Part shown: positions 1-8,679 of the stretch, piece after piece
Layout: each line of letters opens with the position of its first letter
How positions within the stretch are numbered: the first letter of the stretch is position 1
From: Prescottella agglutinans
Lineage (GTDB): Bacteria; Actinomycetota; Actinomycetes; Mycobacteriales; Mycobacteriaceae
Length of the DNA stretch: 64,000 nucleotides
NCBI RefSeq assembly: GCF_004011865.1
Contig: NZ_RKLP01000010.1
Coordinates: 124,001 to 188,000, forward strand
Reading direction: 5' to 3'
Position numbers and translations under genes: made by a program
Notes under the pieces: generated by a model
The model's input: only the letters and a program-made list of their open reading frames with translations
Database searches by the model: none
Told to the model about the DNA's origin: nothing

Positions 1-200
1 TCGGCCGTGGTCATTCTCGTCGTCGGTCGGTGACGATCCCGTCGCATTCCCCAACCGGACCGTCGATTGTGATTCCGTGGGAGTGGTGCACGAACTTCCC
101 GCTGGCCGGGACTTGTGGCTGGTGTCACACCCTGGGCGGGTAGTGATAGTTGCGGACCCCGTGTGTCGTCACGGTCCCCGATCTCGAGGAGAGCAGCAGC

Positions 201-1037
201 ATGGAGGAGTTCGAAGGCAAGGTCGCACTGATCACCGGCGCAGCCCGGGGACAGGGCCGGTCGCACGCCGTGGCATTCGCCGAGCGCGGCGCCGACATCG
301 TCATCTGTGACCGGTGCGAGGACAGCGATTCGGTGTTCTACCCGCTCGGCACCGAGGAGGACATGGCCGAGACCGTCCGCCTCGTGGAGGCGACCGGACG
401 CAAGTGCATCGCGGTCAAGGCGGACACCGCCGATCGTGCGGCGATGGACGACCTGGTCAAGCGCGCCGAGTCCGAGTTCGGCCGCGTCGACATCGCCGTC
501 GCGAACGCGGGCGTCTCGGTGGCCGCACCGGTGCAGTCGATGACGTCCGCGCAGTGGGACGAAGCGATCGGCAGCAACCTCACCGGTGTCTTCAACACCA
601 TCGGCGCGGTGTCGCCCGGCATGATCGAGCGCGGCTACGGCCGGATCGTCACCATCTCCTCGATGCTCGGCCGCGCCGGCAACACCAACATGGTGGCCTA
701 CGCCGCGTCCAAGTGGGGCGTCATCGGCATGACGAAGAGCGCCGCGCTGGACCTCGCGCAGAACGGCATCACCGTCAACGCGATTGCGCCGGGCAACATC
801 TCGACCGGGATGATCCACAACAAGGCGCTCTACTCGATGATGCGCCCCGACCTGGAAGAACCGACGATGGACGACGTCGCCCCGGTCTTCCAGTCCCTGC
901 ACGCACAGCCGGTTCCGTGGCTCGATCCGTTCGAGATCACCCGCGCCGTGCTCTTCTTCGCCGCCGAGGCCAGCGCTCACATCAGCGGCACCGTGCTTCC
1001 GATCGACGCCGGTAACGCCGCCCGTGTAACCGGGTGA
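201..1037 (+). CDS. SDR-family oxidoreductase, mycofactocin-coupled type
   Basis: Predicted 278-residue short-chain dehydrogenase. The nucleotide-binding motif TGAARGQG lies at residues 12-19, ANAG at about 101-104, and the catalytic set at Ser153/154, Tyr167 and Lys171 (YAASK). The insert after beta-2 (CDRCEDSDSVFYPLGTEED, residues 37-55) and the RGQGRSHA glycine loop are typical of the mycofactocin-associated SDR subfamily, which keeps its nicotinamide cofactor tightly bound; that link is inferred from subfamily resemblance. ATG 201 is chosen because a GAGGAGAG Shine-Dalgarno lies just upstream and the SDR fold begins at once; an in-frame extension to 150 adds only unrelated residues. The stop codon overlaps the start of the MFS gene (GTGA), so the two are probably co-translated. 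The substrate alcohol is unknown. Confidence 0.85.
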   Translation: MEEFEGKVALITGAARGQGRSHAVAFAERGADIVICDRCEDSDSVFYPLGTEEDMAETVRLVEATGRKCIAVKADTADRAAMDDLVKRAESEFGRVDIAVANAGVSVAAPVQSMTSAQWDEAIGSNLTGVFNTIGAVSPGMIERGYGRIVTISSMLGRAGNTNMVAYAASKWGVIGMTKSAALDLAQNGITVNAIAPGNISTGMIHNKALYSMMRPDLEEPTMDDVAPVFQSLHAQPVPWLDPFEITRAVLFFAAEASAHISGTVLPIDAGNAARVTG

Positions 1038-2503
1038 TCGCCGGCCTGGCGCCCGCTCCGCGCACGGCGCGGAGCGGGCCCGTCATCGGCGTCCTGAGTC
1101 TGAGCGGCGTCCTCGTCGCGCTCCTGCAGACGCTCGTGGTGCCGGTCCTGCCGGCATTCGCCGTCGACCTCGGCGTCACGCCGACCAGCGCGTCGTGGCT
1201 GGTGACCGTCACGCTGCTCACCGCGGCCGTGGGCACACCGCTGATCGGCAGGCTCGCCGACATGTTCGGCAAGCGCGCGATGATGCTGGTGTGCCTGGGG
1301 CTGATGATCGCGGGTTCGGTATTGGCCGCCGTCGGACCGGGATTCGCGACGGTGGTCGCCGGACGCGGCCTGCAGGGCTTCGCGATGGCGTTGATGCCGG
1401 TCGGGATCAGCATGATGCGTGACGTCCTGCCACCCGAACGGCTCGGCGGCGGTGTCGCATTGATGAGCGCGACAATCGGCATCGGCAGTGTGCTCGGGAT
1501 GCCCCTGTCGGGGGTCCTCCACGAGCACCTCGGCTGGCAGTCGCTGTTCTGGGTTCCCGCCGGGTTCGCGGTCGTGATGGCGGCGCTGCTGCCGTTCGTG
1601 GTTCCGGAATCGAACACCCGCGCCGCCGGGCGGTTCGACTACCGGGGCGCAGTGTTGCTGACGTCGGCGCTGACCGCGGTGCTGCTCGCGATCTCCAAGG
1701 GCGGCGCGTGGGGCTGGGGGAGTGCACCGACCGTCGGTCTCGCGGTCGCCGGAGCGATCGGGCTGATGGTGTGGATTCCGCTGGAGCTGAGGACTTCCCA
1801 TCCGCTCGTCGACCTCCGGACGTCGATGCTGCGCCCGGTGCTGGTGTCCAACGTGTGTGCGCTGCTGCTCGGTTTCGCGATGTTCCTCAGTTCCTACGCG
1901 TCCACGCAGGAACTCCAGGTTCCGGCGTCGACCGGGTACGGCCTCGGGCTCAGCGCGGCGGCCGCCGGTCTGGTGATGCTGCCCGGCGGCGTCGTGATGA
2001 TCCTGCTGGCACCGGTGTCGGCGGCGATGATCCGTGGCTGGGGTGCCCGGGTGACGCTCGCCGTCGGCGCGGGCGCGATCGCCCTGGGATTCGCCGAACG
2101 CGGCGTGCTCGGCAGCAGTGTCCTGGTCGTCGGGATCAGCGCGTTCGTCGTCTCGGTGGGCGTCGCGTTCGCGCTCGCCGCGATGCCGGTGCTGATCACG
2201 AACGCCGTCCCGCTCGACCAGACCGCGTCGGCCAACAGCGTCAACAGCCTGGTTCGGGCGGTCGGAACGTCGACCGCGAGTGCGGTGGGCGCGGCCGTGC
2301 TCGCCGCCTCGACCGTGACGGTCGGCGCCGCCATCGTGCCGGCGGAGATCGGGTTGGACAGGCTCTTCTGGCTCGGGGCGGTCGTGGCGACCGCGGCGCT
2401 GGTGGTGATGCTGTGCGTGCCGCTCGCCCGGCCCCGAACGGCCCAGGGCCCGACGGCACGCGACGGCGCGTGCACGGTCGACGACGTGCTCCCGGTCCGG
2501 TGA
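1034..2503 (+). CDS. MFS transporter, DHA2-like (14 TM) drug/metabolite exporter
   Basis: A 489-residue hydrophobic protein of the major facilitator superfamily. The loop 2-3 signature (motif A) is visible as GRLADMFGKR near residue 73, and a proline/glycine-rich motif-C-like segment, GSVLGMPLSGVL, near residue 155. Length and spacing of hydrophobic stretches suit a 14-TM DHA2-type proton antiporter. The GTG start overlaps the stop of the SDR gene by GTGA, so the transporter is expected to depend on SDR translation. It may export or import the SDR substrate or product. The substrate cannot be read from the sequence. The next gene is convergent and only 4 bp away. Confidence 0.85.
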   Translation: MIAGLAPAPRTARSGPVIGVLSLSGVLVALLQTLVVPVLPAFAVDLGVTPTSASWLVTVTLLTAAVGTPLIGRLADMFGKRAMMLVCLGLMIAGSVLAAVGPGFATVVAGRGLQGFAMALMPVGISMMRDVLPPERLGGGVALMSATIGIGSVLGMPLSGVLHEHLGWQSLFWVPAGFAVVMAALLPFVVPESNTRAAGRFDYRGAVLLTSALTAVLLAISKGGAWGWGSAPTVGLAVAGAIGLMVWIPLELRTSHPLVDLRTSMLRPVLVSNVCALLLGFAMFLSSYASTQELQVPASTGYGLGLSAAAAGLVMLPGGVVMILLAPVSAAMIRGWGARVTLAVGAGAIALGFAERGVLGSSVLVVGISAFVVSVGVAFALAAMPVLITNAVPLDQTASANSVNSLVRAVGTSTASAVGAAVLAASTVTVGAAIVPAEIGLDRLFWLGAVVATAALVVMLCVPLARPRTAQGPTARDGACTVDDVLPVR

Positions 2504-2507
2504 GCGA

Positions 2508-2909
2508 CTACCAGCCCCTCCCGTGGTGGTGCCAGTTGTCGTCGTACCCGCCGTGCGAGATCCACACCGCGGCCATCACGATGTAGGCGATTGCGAGCAA
2601 CACGAGGATGCCGCCGAGGATCCACAGTGACAGCTGACCGAGCTTGCGGACGCGGTCGGACGCGTATTGGGCACCGGCGTAGTCGCCGCGGGCCCACCGC
2701 GGGTACACCTCGAACGCGTTGCTGAACGCCGCGAATGCGAGCGGCCAGAATGCGACCAGCGCGGCGACCGCCCATCCGGCGTTGCTCGAAGGCGGTCCGG
2801 GGGCCTGCTGCGGGGCAGCCGGCGGCGGGGGAGGCGGAGGGGGTGGCGCGGGTTCCGACGGGCCGGGAGGAGGCGGGGGAGGAACCGGGTCCGGATTGCT
2901 CGATGTCAT
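2508..2909 (-). CDS. Proline-rich CD225/dispanin-like small membrane protein
   Basis: A protein of about 133 residues with a proline-rich N-terminal third (runs of 7-9 prolines) followed by two hydrophobic segments. The first segment and the loop after it read FWPLAFAAFSN...YPRWARGDYAGAQYAS, the pattern of the CD225 (IFITM-like/dispanin) family: a re-entrant helix, a conserved W..GD..GA..AS loop, then a transmembrane helix. The C-terminus is His/Gly-rich. ATG 2909 is preceded by GGGAG; an upstream start would add only non-family residues. Members are common in actinobacteria and mostly uncharacterised. It is a single-gene unit, convergent with the MFS gene. Confidence 0.75.
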   Translation of the reverse strand: MTSSNPDPVPPPPPPGPSEPAPPPPPPPPPAAPQQAPGPPSSNAGWAVAALVAFWPLAFAAFSNAFEVYPRWARGDYAGAQYASDRVRKLGQLSLWILGGILVLLAIAYIVMAAVWISHGGYDDNWHHHGRGW

Positions 2910-2986
2910 GACAGCACTCCCTCGTTCGCGTCTGTCACCGATCACTTCCGACGGTACGCCGACGGAGGGTCACGCGTGGACACGAC

Positions 2987-3032
2987 GACGCCGGTGGCGC
3001 CTGCGCGTTGTGTGCGCGGCGCCACCGGCGTC
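2987..3032 (-). terminator. Hairpin terminator after cholesterol oxidase gene
   Basis: A perfect 14-bp inverted repeat (GACGCCGGTGGCGC / GCGCCACCGGCGTC) with an 18-nt loop begins 20 bp past the oxidase stop codon on the minus strand. There is no clear U-tract, as is usual in high-GC actinobacteria. Confidence 0.6.
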
Positions 3033-3051
3033 GGTGCAGGATCAGCTCGGG

Positions 3052-4923
3052 TTACGAGGGCGGAAGCAGCTTGTCCATGAACTCGTTCGAGTAGATCCGG
3101 TGCGGGTCGAGCTCGTTGTACCGCGCGTTGGCGGTGTCCCAGTTGTGGACGTTCTGGACGCCTTCCATGTAGGTGGCCCGCATCCCGTTCCTGACGATGT
3201 TGTCGTCGGTGTACGGGTTGGGGCCGAACGCCCAGCCCTTCGACCACTCGGGACGGAACGTGGCGGCGTTGTTGTTGTAGTGCCCGCGCATCCACTGCTC
3301 CATCTCCCGGTAGAACTCGAACATGCCGGGGGTGCCCGGAACGCCGAGAACGTTCAGCCAGATGGCGACGTCCCAGTCGGAATGATCGGGACGCGGACGG
3401 GTCGCTGCGATGGTCGGCGAGCCGGCCGAGTCCACCTTGACGTCCTCAGGCTTGTCGAGGCCGCAGCAGCGGATCTCGACAGGCCCGTTCAGCGGGAACT
3501 GGCCCAGGCTGCGGTAGTGCTCGATGCGGCCGTTGAACCACTGCGTGAAGTCGTGGATCACGGTAGCGATGTTGGCTCGGCTCGTGACGACGGCGCCGCC
3601 GCCCTCGGTGAGGCGCAGCGTCGTGGGCTTGATGTAGAACTGGACGTCCTTCGACCAGCCCCAGATGTCGCTGGAGTTCGTCGCGGCCAGACCGAGCTTG
3701 GTGATCTCGTACATCTGCGGACCGAACTGCTGCGCCATCGCGGGGTTTCCGGCGTTCATCGCGCCGAGTATGTCGGTGAGCGCCTCCGGGAGGTTGTCGG
3801 AGAACACGTAGTTGTAGGGGCCGTCGACCGCACGCGACTGCGCAGGCTTGCCCGCGAGCGAGCCGAGCGAGCCCAGCGAACCGGACGAGCCGGAGCTGCC
3901 GTTCCCCTCCGGCTTGTCCGGCGTGACCGTCCAGACCTTCATCCACGGCTTGTCGGTGAAGGGGTACCAGATCGCCTCGGCGCCACCGGACGCGGCGACG
4001 AAGCTTTCGAACGTCCGGCCCGACGCGCCCTTCTCCGCGAACAGCTCTTCCCAGGGGATGTCGGTGTAGCTCTGGCACCGCAGACGAAAGTTGGGACCGG
4101 CCTGCATCGTCACCGAGGTCAGGAAGCAGCGACCCAGGTTGGTGAGCAGCGGCAGGATGCCGGGATCGTTGCGGCGGTAGGTCTTCAGCTCGTACTTGTT
4201 CGTGGTGCCGTTCCACACCACCGCGGTGAGTTCGGTGACGAGGTTGCTCAGCGAGCCGTAGGTATGGCCCGGCAACGTTTCTGCACCCTCGGCGGGCAGT
4301 GCCGCGCCGTGGGCGTTGACGGCGAGCGCGCCGGCGATCGACAGCACACCCGGAGCCGGCAGGTTGGCCCAGCCCAGGTTGTGCTTCTGCAGTTCGGTCA
4401 CGATCGCGTCGATGCTCGCGCCCGCGCCCGCGGTGACGGTCGCCGGCGAGCCGCCGGCATTCACGCTGACGCTGTTCAGGTGCGTCATGGTGTCGGCGAG
4501 GATCACCTTTTCGACGTTGGAGCCGTTGACGACCGTCAGCGGCGTCCAGCCGTGCATCGCGCCGCGGGGACGGATCTTGTAGCCGTTCTCGTGCGCCCAG
4601 TTGACGAGCCGCACGACGTCGTCCGCCGTCTTCGGCGAGCACACCCAGGTCGCGTCCAGCATGATCTCCTTGGACCAGTTCTGGTACGCCTGCTGGAAGA
4701 GCGAGATGTCTTCCGGGAAGTTCGGCGGCGGGGGGAGCGGGGCGCCCGAACCCAGAGATCCGAGGGAGCCGGAGGAGCCGGCACCCAGGGATCCGAGAGA
4801 GCCTGCGGGGACTGCGAACGCGGGGGTCCAGCCGCCGACCACAGCACCGGCCGCCAGAGCACCGGCACCCGCAGCGAGGAATCCTCGCCGCGACAGCCGG
4901 GGCTGCTCGTCGATTGACGTCAT
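3052..4923 (-). CDS. Secreted FAD-linked (VAO-type) cholesterol oxidase
   Basis: Predicted 623-residue flavoenzyme oxidising the 3-beta-hydroxyl of cholesterol to cholest-4-en-3-one with release of H2O2, acting outside the membrane. A twin-arginine signal (SRRGFLAAGAGALAAGA, residues 11-27) is present. The FAD domain contains RGAMHGW (residues 120-126), whose His124 matches the covalent flavin-linking histidine of the Brevibacterium sterolicum type II enzyme. The C-terminal half resembles the cholesterol-oxidase substrate-binding domain. Gly/Ser/Leu-rich repeats occur at residues 41-60, just after the signal, and again at 340-358. GGAG precedes the ATG. It is monocistronic, with terminators on both sides, and no KstR-like site was seen upstream. 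The family call is firm; the exact sterol range is not. Confidence 0.88.
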   Translation of the reverse strand: MTSIDEQPRLSRRGFLAAGAGALAAGAVVGGWTPAFAVPAGSLGSLGAGSSGSLGSLGSGAPLPPPPNFPEDISLFQQAYQNWSKEIMLDATWVCSPKTADDVVRLVNWAHENGYKIRPRGAMHGWTPLTVVNGSNVEKVILADTMTHLNSVSVNAGGSPATVTAGAGASIDAIVTELQKHNLGWANLPAPGVLSIAGALAVNAHGAALPAEGAETLPGHTYGSLSNLVTELTAVVWNGTTNKYELKTYRRNDPGILPLLTNLGRCFLTSVTMQAGPNFRLRCQSYTDIPWEELFAEKGASGRTFESFVAASGGAEAIWYPFTDKPWMKVWTVTPDKPEGNGSSGSSGSLGSLGSLAGKPAQSRAVDGPYNYVFSDNLPEALTDILGAMNAGNPAMAQQFGPQMYEITKLGLAATNSSDIWGWSKDVQFYIKPTTLRLTEGGGAVVTSRANIATVIHDFTQWFNGRIEHYRSLGQFPLNGPVEIRCCGLDKPEDVKVDSAGSPTIAATRPRPDHSDWDVAIWLNVLGVPGTPGMFEFYREMEQWMRGHYNNNAATFRPEWSKGWAFGPNPYTDDNIVRNGMRATYMEGVQNVHNWDTANARYNELDPHRIYSNEFMDKLLPPS

Positions 4924-4973
4924 TCGTGTACTCCAAGGGTGTGAGGGGGAAACAGAAAAGGGTGCAGTTATGT

Positions 4974-5007
4974 CCGGTCGGGTCGACGAGCACGTCGACC
5001 CGACCGG
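4974..5007 (-). terminator. Intrinsic terminator of the kstD-hydratase operon
   Basis: A perfect 15-bp stem (CCGGTCGGGTCGACG and its complement) with a 4-nt AGCA loop begins 24 bp downstream of the hydratase stop on the minus strand. Confidence 0.75.
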
Positions 5008-5031
5008 TACAGCTATTCGGCTGGGCGTCCG

Positions 5032-5892
5032 CTAGGCGACGGTGAGCACGACGTCCGCCAGGGCCGGTGAATCGTTGCGCTCGGGAACCGTTGCCGAAAG
5101 CAGCAACCGGTCGCTCTCGCGCCAGATCCGTGTCCGAAGTGTCTCGCCGGGATATACCACACCGGCGAACCGGGCCCGAAATCCCTTGACCCGATCGGCA
5201 TCACCGTCGAGGACGGTATCGGTTGCCGCCTTGCACACGATTCCGTATGTGCACAGCCCATGCAGGATAGGCGCAGGGAAGCCTGCTGCGGAGGCGAATG
5301 CGGGATCCGAATGGAGAGGATTGCGATCTCCGCACATGCGGTAGAGCAGCGCCTGCTGCGGGAGGACCGGTGAGAGCACCTCCGCGTCGGGCGCACGGTC
5401 GGGGAGCGCGACGGACTCCGACGGCCCGCGTTCGCCTCCGAAACCGCCCTCACCACGGGCGAAGATCGACGACCGCGCCGTCCACAGCGGTGATCCGTCG
5501 AGCGCCGCGGTCGAGGACTCCTGGACGATCACTGCGGCCTTGCCCTTGTCCCAGACCTCCGCGATCCGGGTGGTGGTCCGCGCCGACCCGCTGGCCGGAA
5601 TCGGCTGGTGCACGGTCACTTCCTGGCTACCGTGGACGACCTTGGCGAGGTCGATCTCGACGCCCGGGAACGACACGCGCGGCGCCTCGGTCGCGTGGAT
5701 GTTCGCCACCACCGTCGCGAACGTGGGCAGCACCTGTGGTTTGGCGTCGTCGAGGTAGCGCAGCTCGCTCGGATCGAGCGGGCGGGAGCCCGCACCGATG
5801 CCGAGGTGGTAGAGCTGCACGTCGGACGGTGTCCAGGAGAACTCCTGCGCGGGGAGCTCGGCTCCGATCGCGATCGACGGATCGATGGGCAC
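5032..5892 (-). CDS. MaoC-family enoyl-CoA hydratase (Rv3538/ChsH3-like)
   Basis: A 286-residue double-hotdog hydratase 2 of the kind encoded by M. tuberculosis Rv3538 (Hsd4B/ChsH3), which hydrates an enoyl-CoA during steroid side-chain beta-oxidation. The C-terminal hotdog carries the hydratase-2 motif GDRNPLHSD (residues 188-196), with catalytic Asp189 and His194. The N-terminal half is a degenerate hotdog, as in eukaryotic MFE-2 hydratases. The gene follows kstD by 14 bp on the same strand, the kstD-Rv3538 association known from mycobacteria, so it should be under the KstR-type operator upstream of kstD. The exact CoA substrate here is inferred. Confidence 0.85.
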   Translation of the reverse strand: MPIDPSIAIGAELPAQEFSWTPSDVQLYHLGIGAGSRPLDPSELRYLDDAKPQVLPTFATVVANIHATEAPRVSFPGVEIDLAKVVHGSQEVTVHQPIPASGSARTTTRIAEVWDKGKAAVIVQESSTAALDGSPLWTARSSIFARGEGGFGGERGPSESVALPDRAPDAEVLSPVLPQQALLYRMCGDRNPLHSDPAFASAAGFPAPILHGLCTYGIVCKAATDTVLDGDADRVKGFRARFAGVVYPGETLRTRIWRESDRLLLSATVPERNDSPALADVVLTVA

Positions 5893-5906
5893 TGGTCTGT
5901 CTCCTG

Positions 5907-7598
5907 TCAGTTCGTCACGGATTCCGCAGCGGCACGGGCGCGGTCGGCGATGTCGAGCACTGCGAGGTACGCGAACGTCATCGCGGGACCGATCGTCGCG
6001 CCGGGGCCGGCGTAGGTGTGGCCCATGACCGGGGAGCTGCAGTTGCCCGCGGCGTAGAGGCCGGCGATCACGGAGCCGTCCTCGCGGAGCGCGCGGCCGT
6101 TGACGTCGGTGACGATGCCGCCCTTGGTGCCGAGGTCGCCCGGGACCATCTTGATCGCGTAGAACGGCGCCTTGCCGATCTCGGCGAGGCTGGGGTTCTT
6201 CAGGCGCGGATCGCCGTAGTAGTGGTCGTATCCGCTGTCGCCGCGACCGAAGTCCTCGTCCTTGCCGTTGCGCGCGAAGCCGTTGAACCGCTCCACCGTC
6301 TCGGTGAGGGCGTCGACGGGCAGGCCCGTCTTCTCCGCCAGCTCCGCGATGGTGCCGGCCTTGACGATGATTCCGGCCTTGAGCCAGCGGCCCGGGAACG
6401 GCGAGCGGGGGGTGATGCCGGCGAAGGTGTACCGGTTGCGGTAGCGCTGGTCGAGGATCATCCAGGTGGGGATGTTCTCGCCCGGGCCCTCGCCCTGGCC
6501 GTACTCGCCGCCGTACATCGTGTGGACGGCCTCGACGTACGGGGCGGCCTCGTTGCCGAACCGCTTACCGCTGGTGTTGACCATGATGCAGCCGGGCAGC
6601 GTCCGCTCGGACAGCGCGAACCACGGTCCGCCGGTGAGCGGGATCGACGGACCCCACCACGCGTCGTCCATGAAGTCGACTGCCGCGCCGAGCTTCTGGC
6701 CCGCGGCGATGCCGTCGCCGGTGTTGGCCTTGGCGCCCACGGTCCACTCCGTACCGATCGGGGCGCGCTGGTACTTCTTGCGCATCTCGTCGTTGTGCTC
6801 GAAGCCGCCGGAGCCCAGGACGACGCCGTGGCGGGCGTGGATGATCTGCTCCTCGCCGTCGACGAGCACCTTCACGCCGCGCACGACGTCACCCTCGGTG
6901 ACCAGATCGGTCAGCGGCGTGTTCAGCAGGATCGGGACACCGGCGTCGCGCAGACCGATCCGGAGACCGGCCATCAGCGCCTGGCCGCGCACGAGCAGGT
7001 CCTTGCCGCGTGCCTTCGCGACCAGGAATCGCATGCCGACCTTCATCGCACGCAGCGGGCCGCGGCGGTTGCGCATCAGCAGGTTGAGCCAGCGGTAGTC
7101 GGCCTGCGTGATGACGAAGTTCTTGGGTGCCTTCACGTAGTCCGGCTCGAGGTTCTTGCGGTCGTCGCCGAGACGGTTGCCGTCGAACGGGGTCGGCTCG
7201 ACCGAGCGACCGCCGAGCCGTCCGCCGGGCGCCTCCGGGTAGTAGTCCGAGTAGTTCGGCACCCACTGCAGTTCCAGCGCGCTGTTCTTCAGCACGAACG
7301 AGAGCATCTCCGGGCCGCGATCGATGTAGGTGTCGATCTTCTCCGGGGCGACGACGTCGCCGATGATGCTGTGCAGATAGGTGCGGGCCGCGTCGGTGGT
7401 GTCGGTGACGCCGTCACGCTGGAGCACCTCGTTGTTCGGGATCCAGACACCTCCGCCCGACCGTGCGGACGAGCCGCCGTAGTGGGCTGCCTTCTCGATG
7501 ACGACCACGCTCAGGCCCTGGTGCGCGGCGGTCAGGGCGGCGGTCATACCGGCAGCACCGCTACCGACGACGATGATGTCGTATTCCTGCTTGCTCAT
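5907..7598 (-). CDS. kstD: 3-oxosteroid delta1-dehydrogenase
   Basis: A 563-residue flavoprotein introducing the C1-C2 double bond in 3-ketosteroids (for example 4-androstenedione to 1,4-androstadienedione), required for opening of ring B. The FAD-binding Rossmann motif VVGSGAAGMTAALTAA is at about residues 9-24, followed by GGSSARSGGGVWIPNN, a KstD hallmark. ATG 7598 is chosen because known KstD proteins start with the same short (M)xxxEYDIIVVGSG segment; upstream in-frame codons read through the operator and promoter. No Shine-Dalgarno is visible before this ATG and the operator begins 1 bp upstream, so the mRNA may be leaderless. Divergent from hsaG; co-transcribed with the MaoC hydratase. 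Confidence 0.95.
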   Translation of the reverse strand: MSKQEYDIIVVGSGAAGMTAALTAAHQGLSVVVIEKAAHYGGSSARSGGGVWIPNNEVLQRDGVTDTTDAARTYLHSIIGDVVAPEKIDTYIDRGPEMLSFVLKNSALELQWVPNYSDYYPEAPGGRLGGRSVEPTPFDGNRLGDDRKNLEPDYVKAPKNFVITQADYRWLNLLMRNRRGPLRAMKVGMRFLVAKARGKDLLVRGQALMAGLRIGLRDAGVPILLNTPLTDLVTEGDVVRGVKVLVDGEEQIIHARHGVVLGSGGFEHNDEMRKKYQRAPIGTEWTVGAKANTGDGIAAGQKLGAAVDFMDDAWWGPSIPLTGGPWFALSERTLPGCIMVNTSGKRFGNEAAPYVEAVHTMYGGEYGQGEGPGENIPTWMILDQRYRNRYTFAGITPRSPFPGRWLKAGIIVKAGTIAELAEKTGLPVDALTETVERFNGFARNGKDEDFGRGDSGYDHYYGDPRLKNPSLAEIGKAPFYAIKMVPGDLGTKGGIVTDVNGRALREDGSVIAGLYAAGNCSSPVMGHTYAGPGATIGPAMTFAYLAVLDIADRARAAAESVTN

Positions 7599-7599
7599 G

Positions 7600-7613
7600 T
7601 AGAACACGTTATA
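7600..7613. promoter_or_regulatory. KstR-type operator, kstD-hsaG intergenic region
   Basis: TAGAACACGTTATA matches the KstR consensus TnnAACnnGTTnnA at all fixed positions. It abuts the kstD start codon and lies 158 bp before hsaG. KstR represses cholesterol genes until a CoA-thioester steroid intermediate binds. An identical 14-mer occurs between kshA and hsaA. Confidence 0.8.
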
Positions 7614-7771
7614 GAATGGGGGGGCTGCCAGTCCATGCTTTCTGCCAGTAAGTATGGCCGGGAGCGTCCGACCGTGACGTTGGCAAACGAACACGGGTTG
7701 CAGTTTTCGTCGTGGTGCCTGTGTTCGTCCGTGCTCGTCGCGGAAATCCTGCGGTTCGAGTAGGAGTTCAC

Positions 7772-8674
7772 ATGACGAAGGCAAGTGTCGCGATCGTGGG
7801 TTCCGGCAACATCAGCACGGACCTGCTCTACAAGTTGCAGAGATCCCGATGGCTCGAGCCGCGCTGGATGCTCGGCATCGATCCCGCCAGCGAGGGCCTC
7901 GCGCGGGCCCGGAAGATGGGGCTCGAGACGTCGGCCGAGGGCGTCGACTGGTTGCTGAACCGGGCCGAGAAGCCCGACATGATCTTCGAGGCGACGTCCG
8001 CGTACGTGCACCGTGACGCCGCCCCCAGGTACGCCGAACACGGGATCCGCGCAATCGATCTCACCCCGGCCGCGGTCGGCCCGGCCGTCGTGCCGCCGGC
8101 GAACCTGCGCGAGCACCTCGACGCCCCGAACGTCAACATGATCACGTGCGGGGGTCAGGCCACGATTCCGATCGTGTACGCGGTCTCCCGCGTCGTCGAC
8201 GTGCCCTACGCGGAGATCGTCGCGTCGGTCGCGTCGGTGTCCGCCGGACCCGGTACGCGCGCGAACATCGACGAGTTCACCAAGACCACCAGTCGCGGCG
8301 TGGAGGTGATCGGTGGCGCCCGCCGCGGCAAGGCCATCATCATCCTCAACCCGGCGGATCCGCCGATGATCATGCGCGACACCATCTTCTGCGCCATCCC
8401 CGAGGACGCCGACCGGGCCGCGATCACCGAGTCGATCCACCGGGTGGTCGCCGACATCCAGCAGTACGTGCCCGGCTACCGACTGCTCAACGAGCCGCAG
8501 TTCGGCGACCCGACCGTCGTGTCGGGCGGGCACGCCACCGTCACCACCTTCGTCGAGGTAGAGGGTGCGGGCGACTTCCTGCCGCCGTACGCGGGCAACC
8601 TCGACATCATGACCGCGGCGGCCACCAGGGTCGGCGAGGAGATCGCCCGACAGCTTCTGAGCGTGGAGGCGTGA
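7772..8674 (+). CDS. hsaG: Propanal/acetaldehyde dehydrogenase (acylating)
   Basis: A 300-residue NAD-dependent CoA-acylating aldehyde dehydrogenase that converts propanal, channelled from HsaF, to propionyl-CoA in steroid A-ring degradation. The N-terminal Rossmann motif [12 protein letters not shown] is at residues 8-19 and the catalytic Cys126 lies in [10 protein letters not shown]. Length and sequence match M. tuberculosis HsaG closely. ATG 7772 has TAGGAG 5 bp upstream. The stop codon is immediately followed by hsaF. In mycobacteria hsaE precedes hsaG in the same operon, but no hydratase gene lies between the promoter region and hsaG here. Confidence 0.93.
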   Translation: MTKASVAIVGSGNISTDLLYKLQRSRWLEPRWMLGIDPASEGLARARKMGLETSAEGVDWLLNRAEKPDMIFEATSAYVHRDAAPRYAEHGIRAIDLTPAAVGPAVVPPANLREHLDAPNVNMITCGGQATIPIVYAVSRVVDVPYAEIVASVASVSAGPGTRANIDEFTKTTSRGVEVIGGARRGKAIIILNPADPPMIMRDTIFCAIPEDADRAAITESIHRVVADIQQYVPGYRLLNEPQFGDPTVVSGGHATVTTFVEVEGAGDFLPPYAGNLDIMTAAATRVGEEIARQLLSVEA

Positions 8675-8679
8675 GCGAC

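Noticed and set aside
1-33. Possible 3' end of an upstream gene ending in a hydrophobic peptide (SAVVILVVGR then stop)
   Set aside because: Only ten codons are visible at the edge and no other support exists.
2719-4917. Open reading frame of 732 codons on the plus strand
   Set aside because: It is antisense to cholesterol oxidase, has low-complexity Arg/Val/Gly composition and no family features; typical of GC-rich antisense frames.
5298-7763. Open reading frame of 821 codons on the plus strand
   Set aside because: It lies antisense to kstD and the MaoC gene and crosses the KstR operator; composition is non-protein-like.
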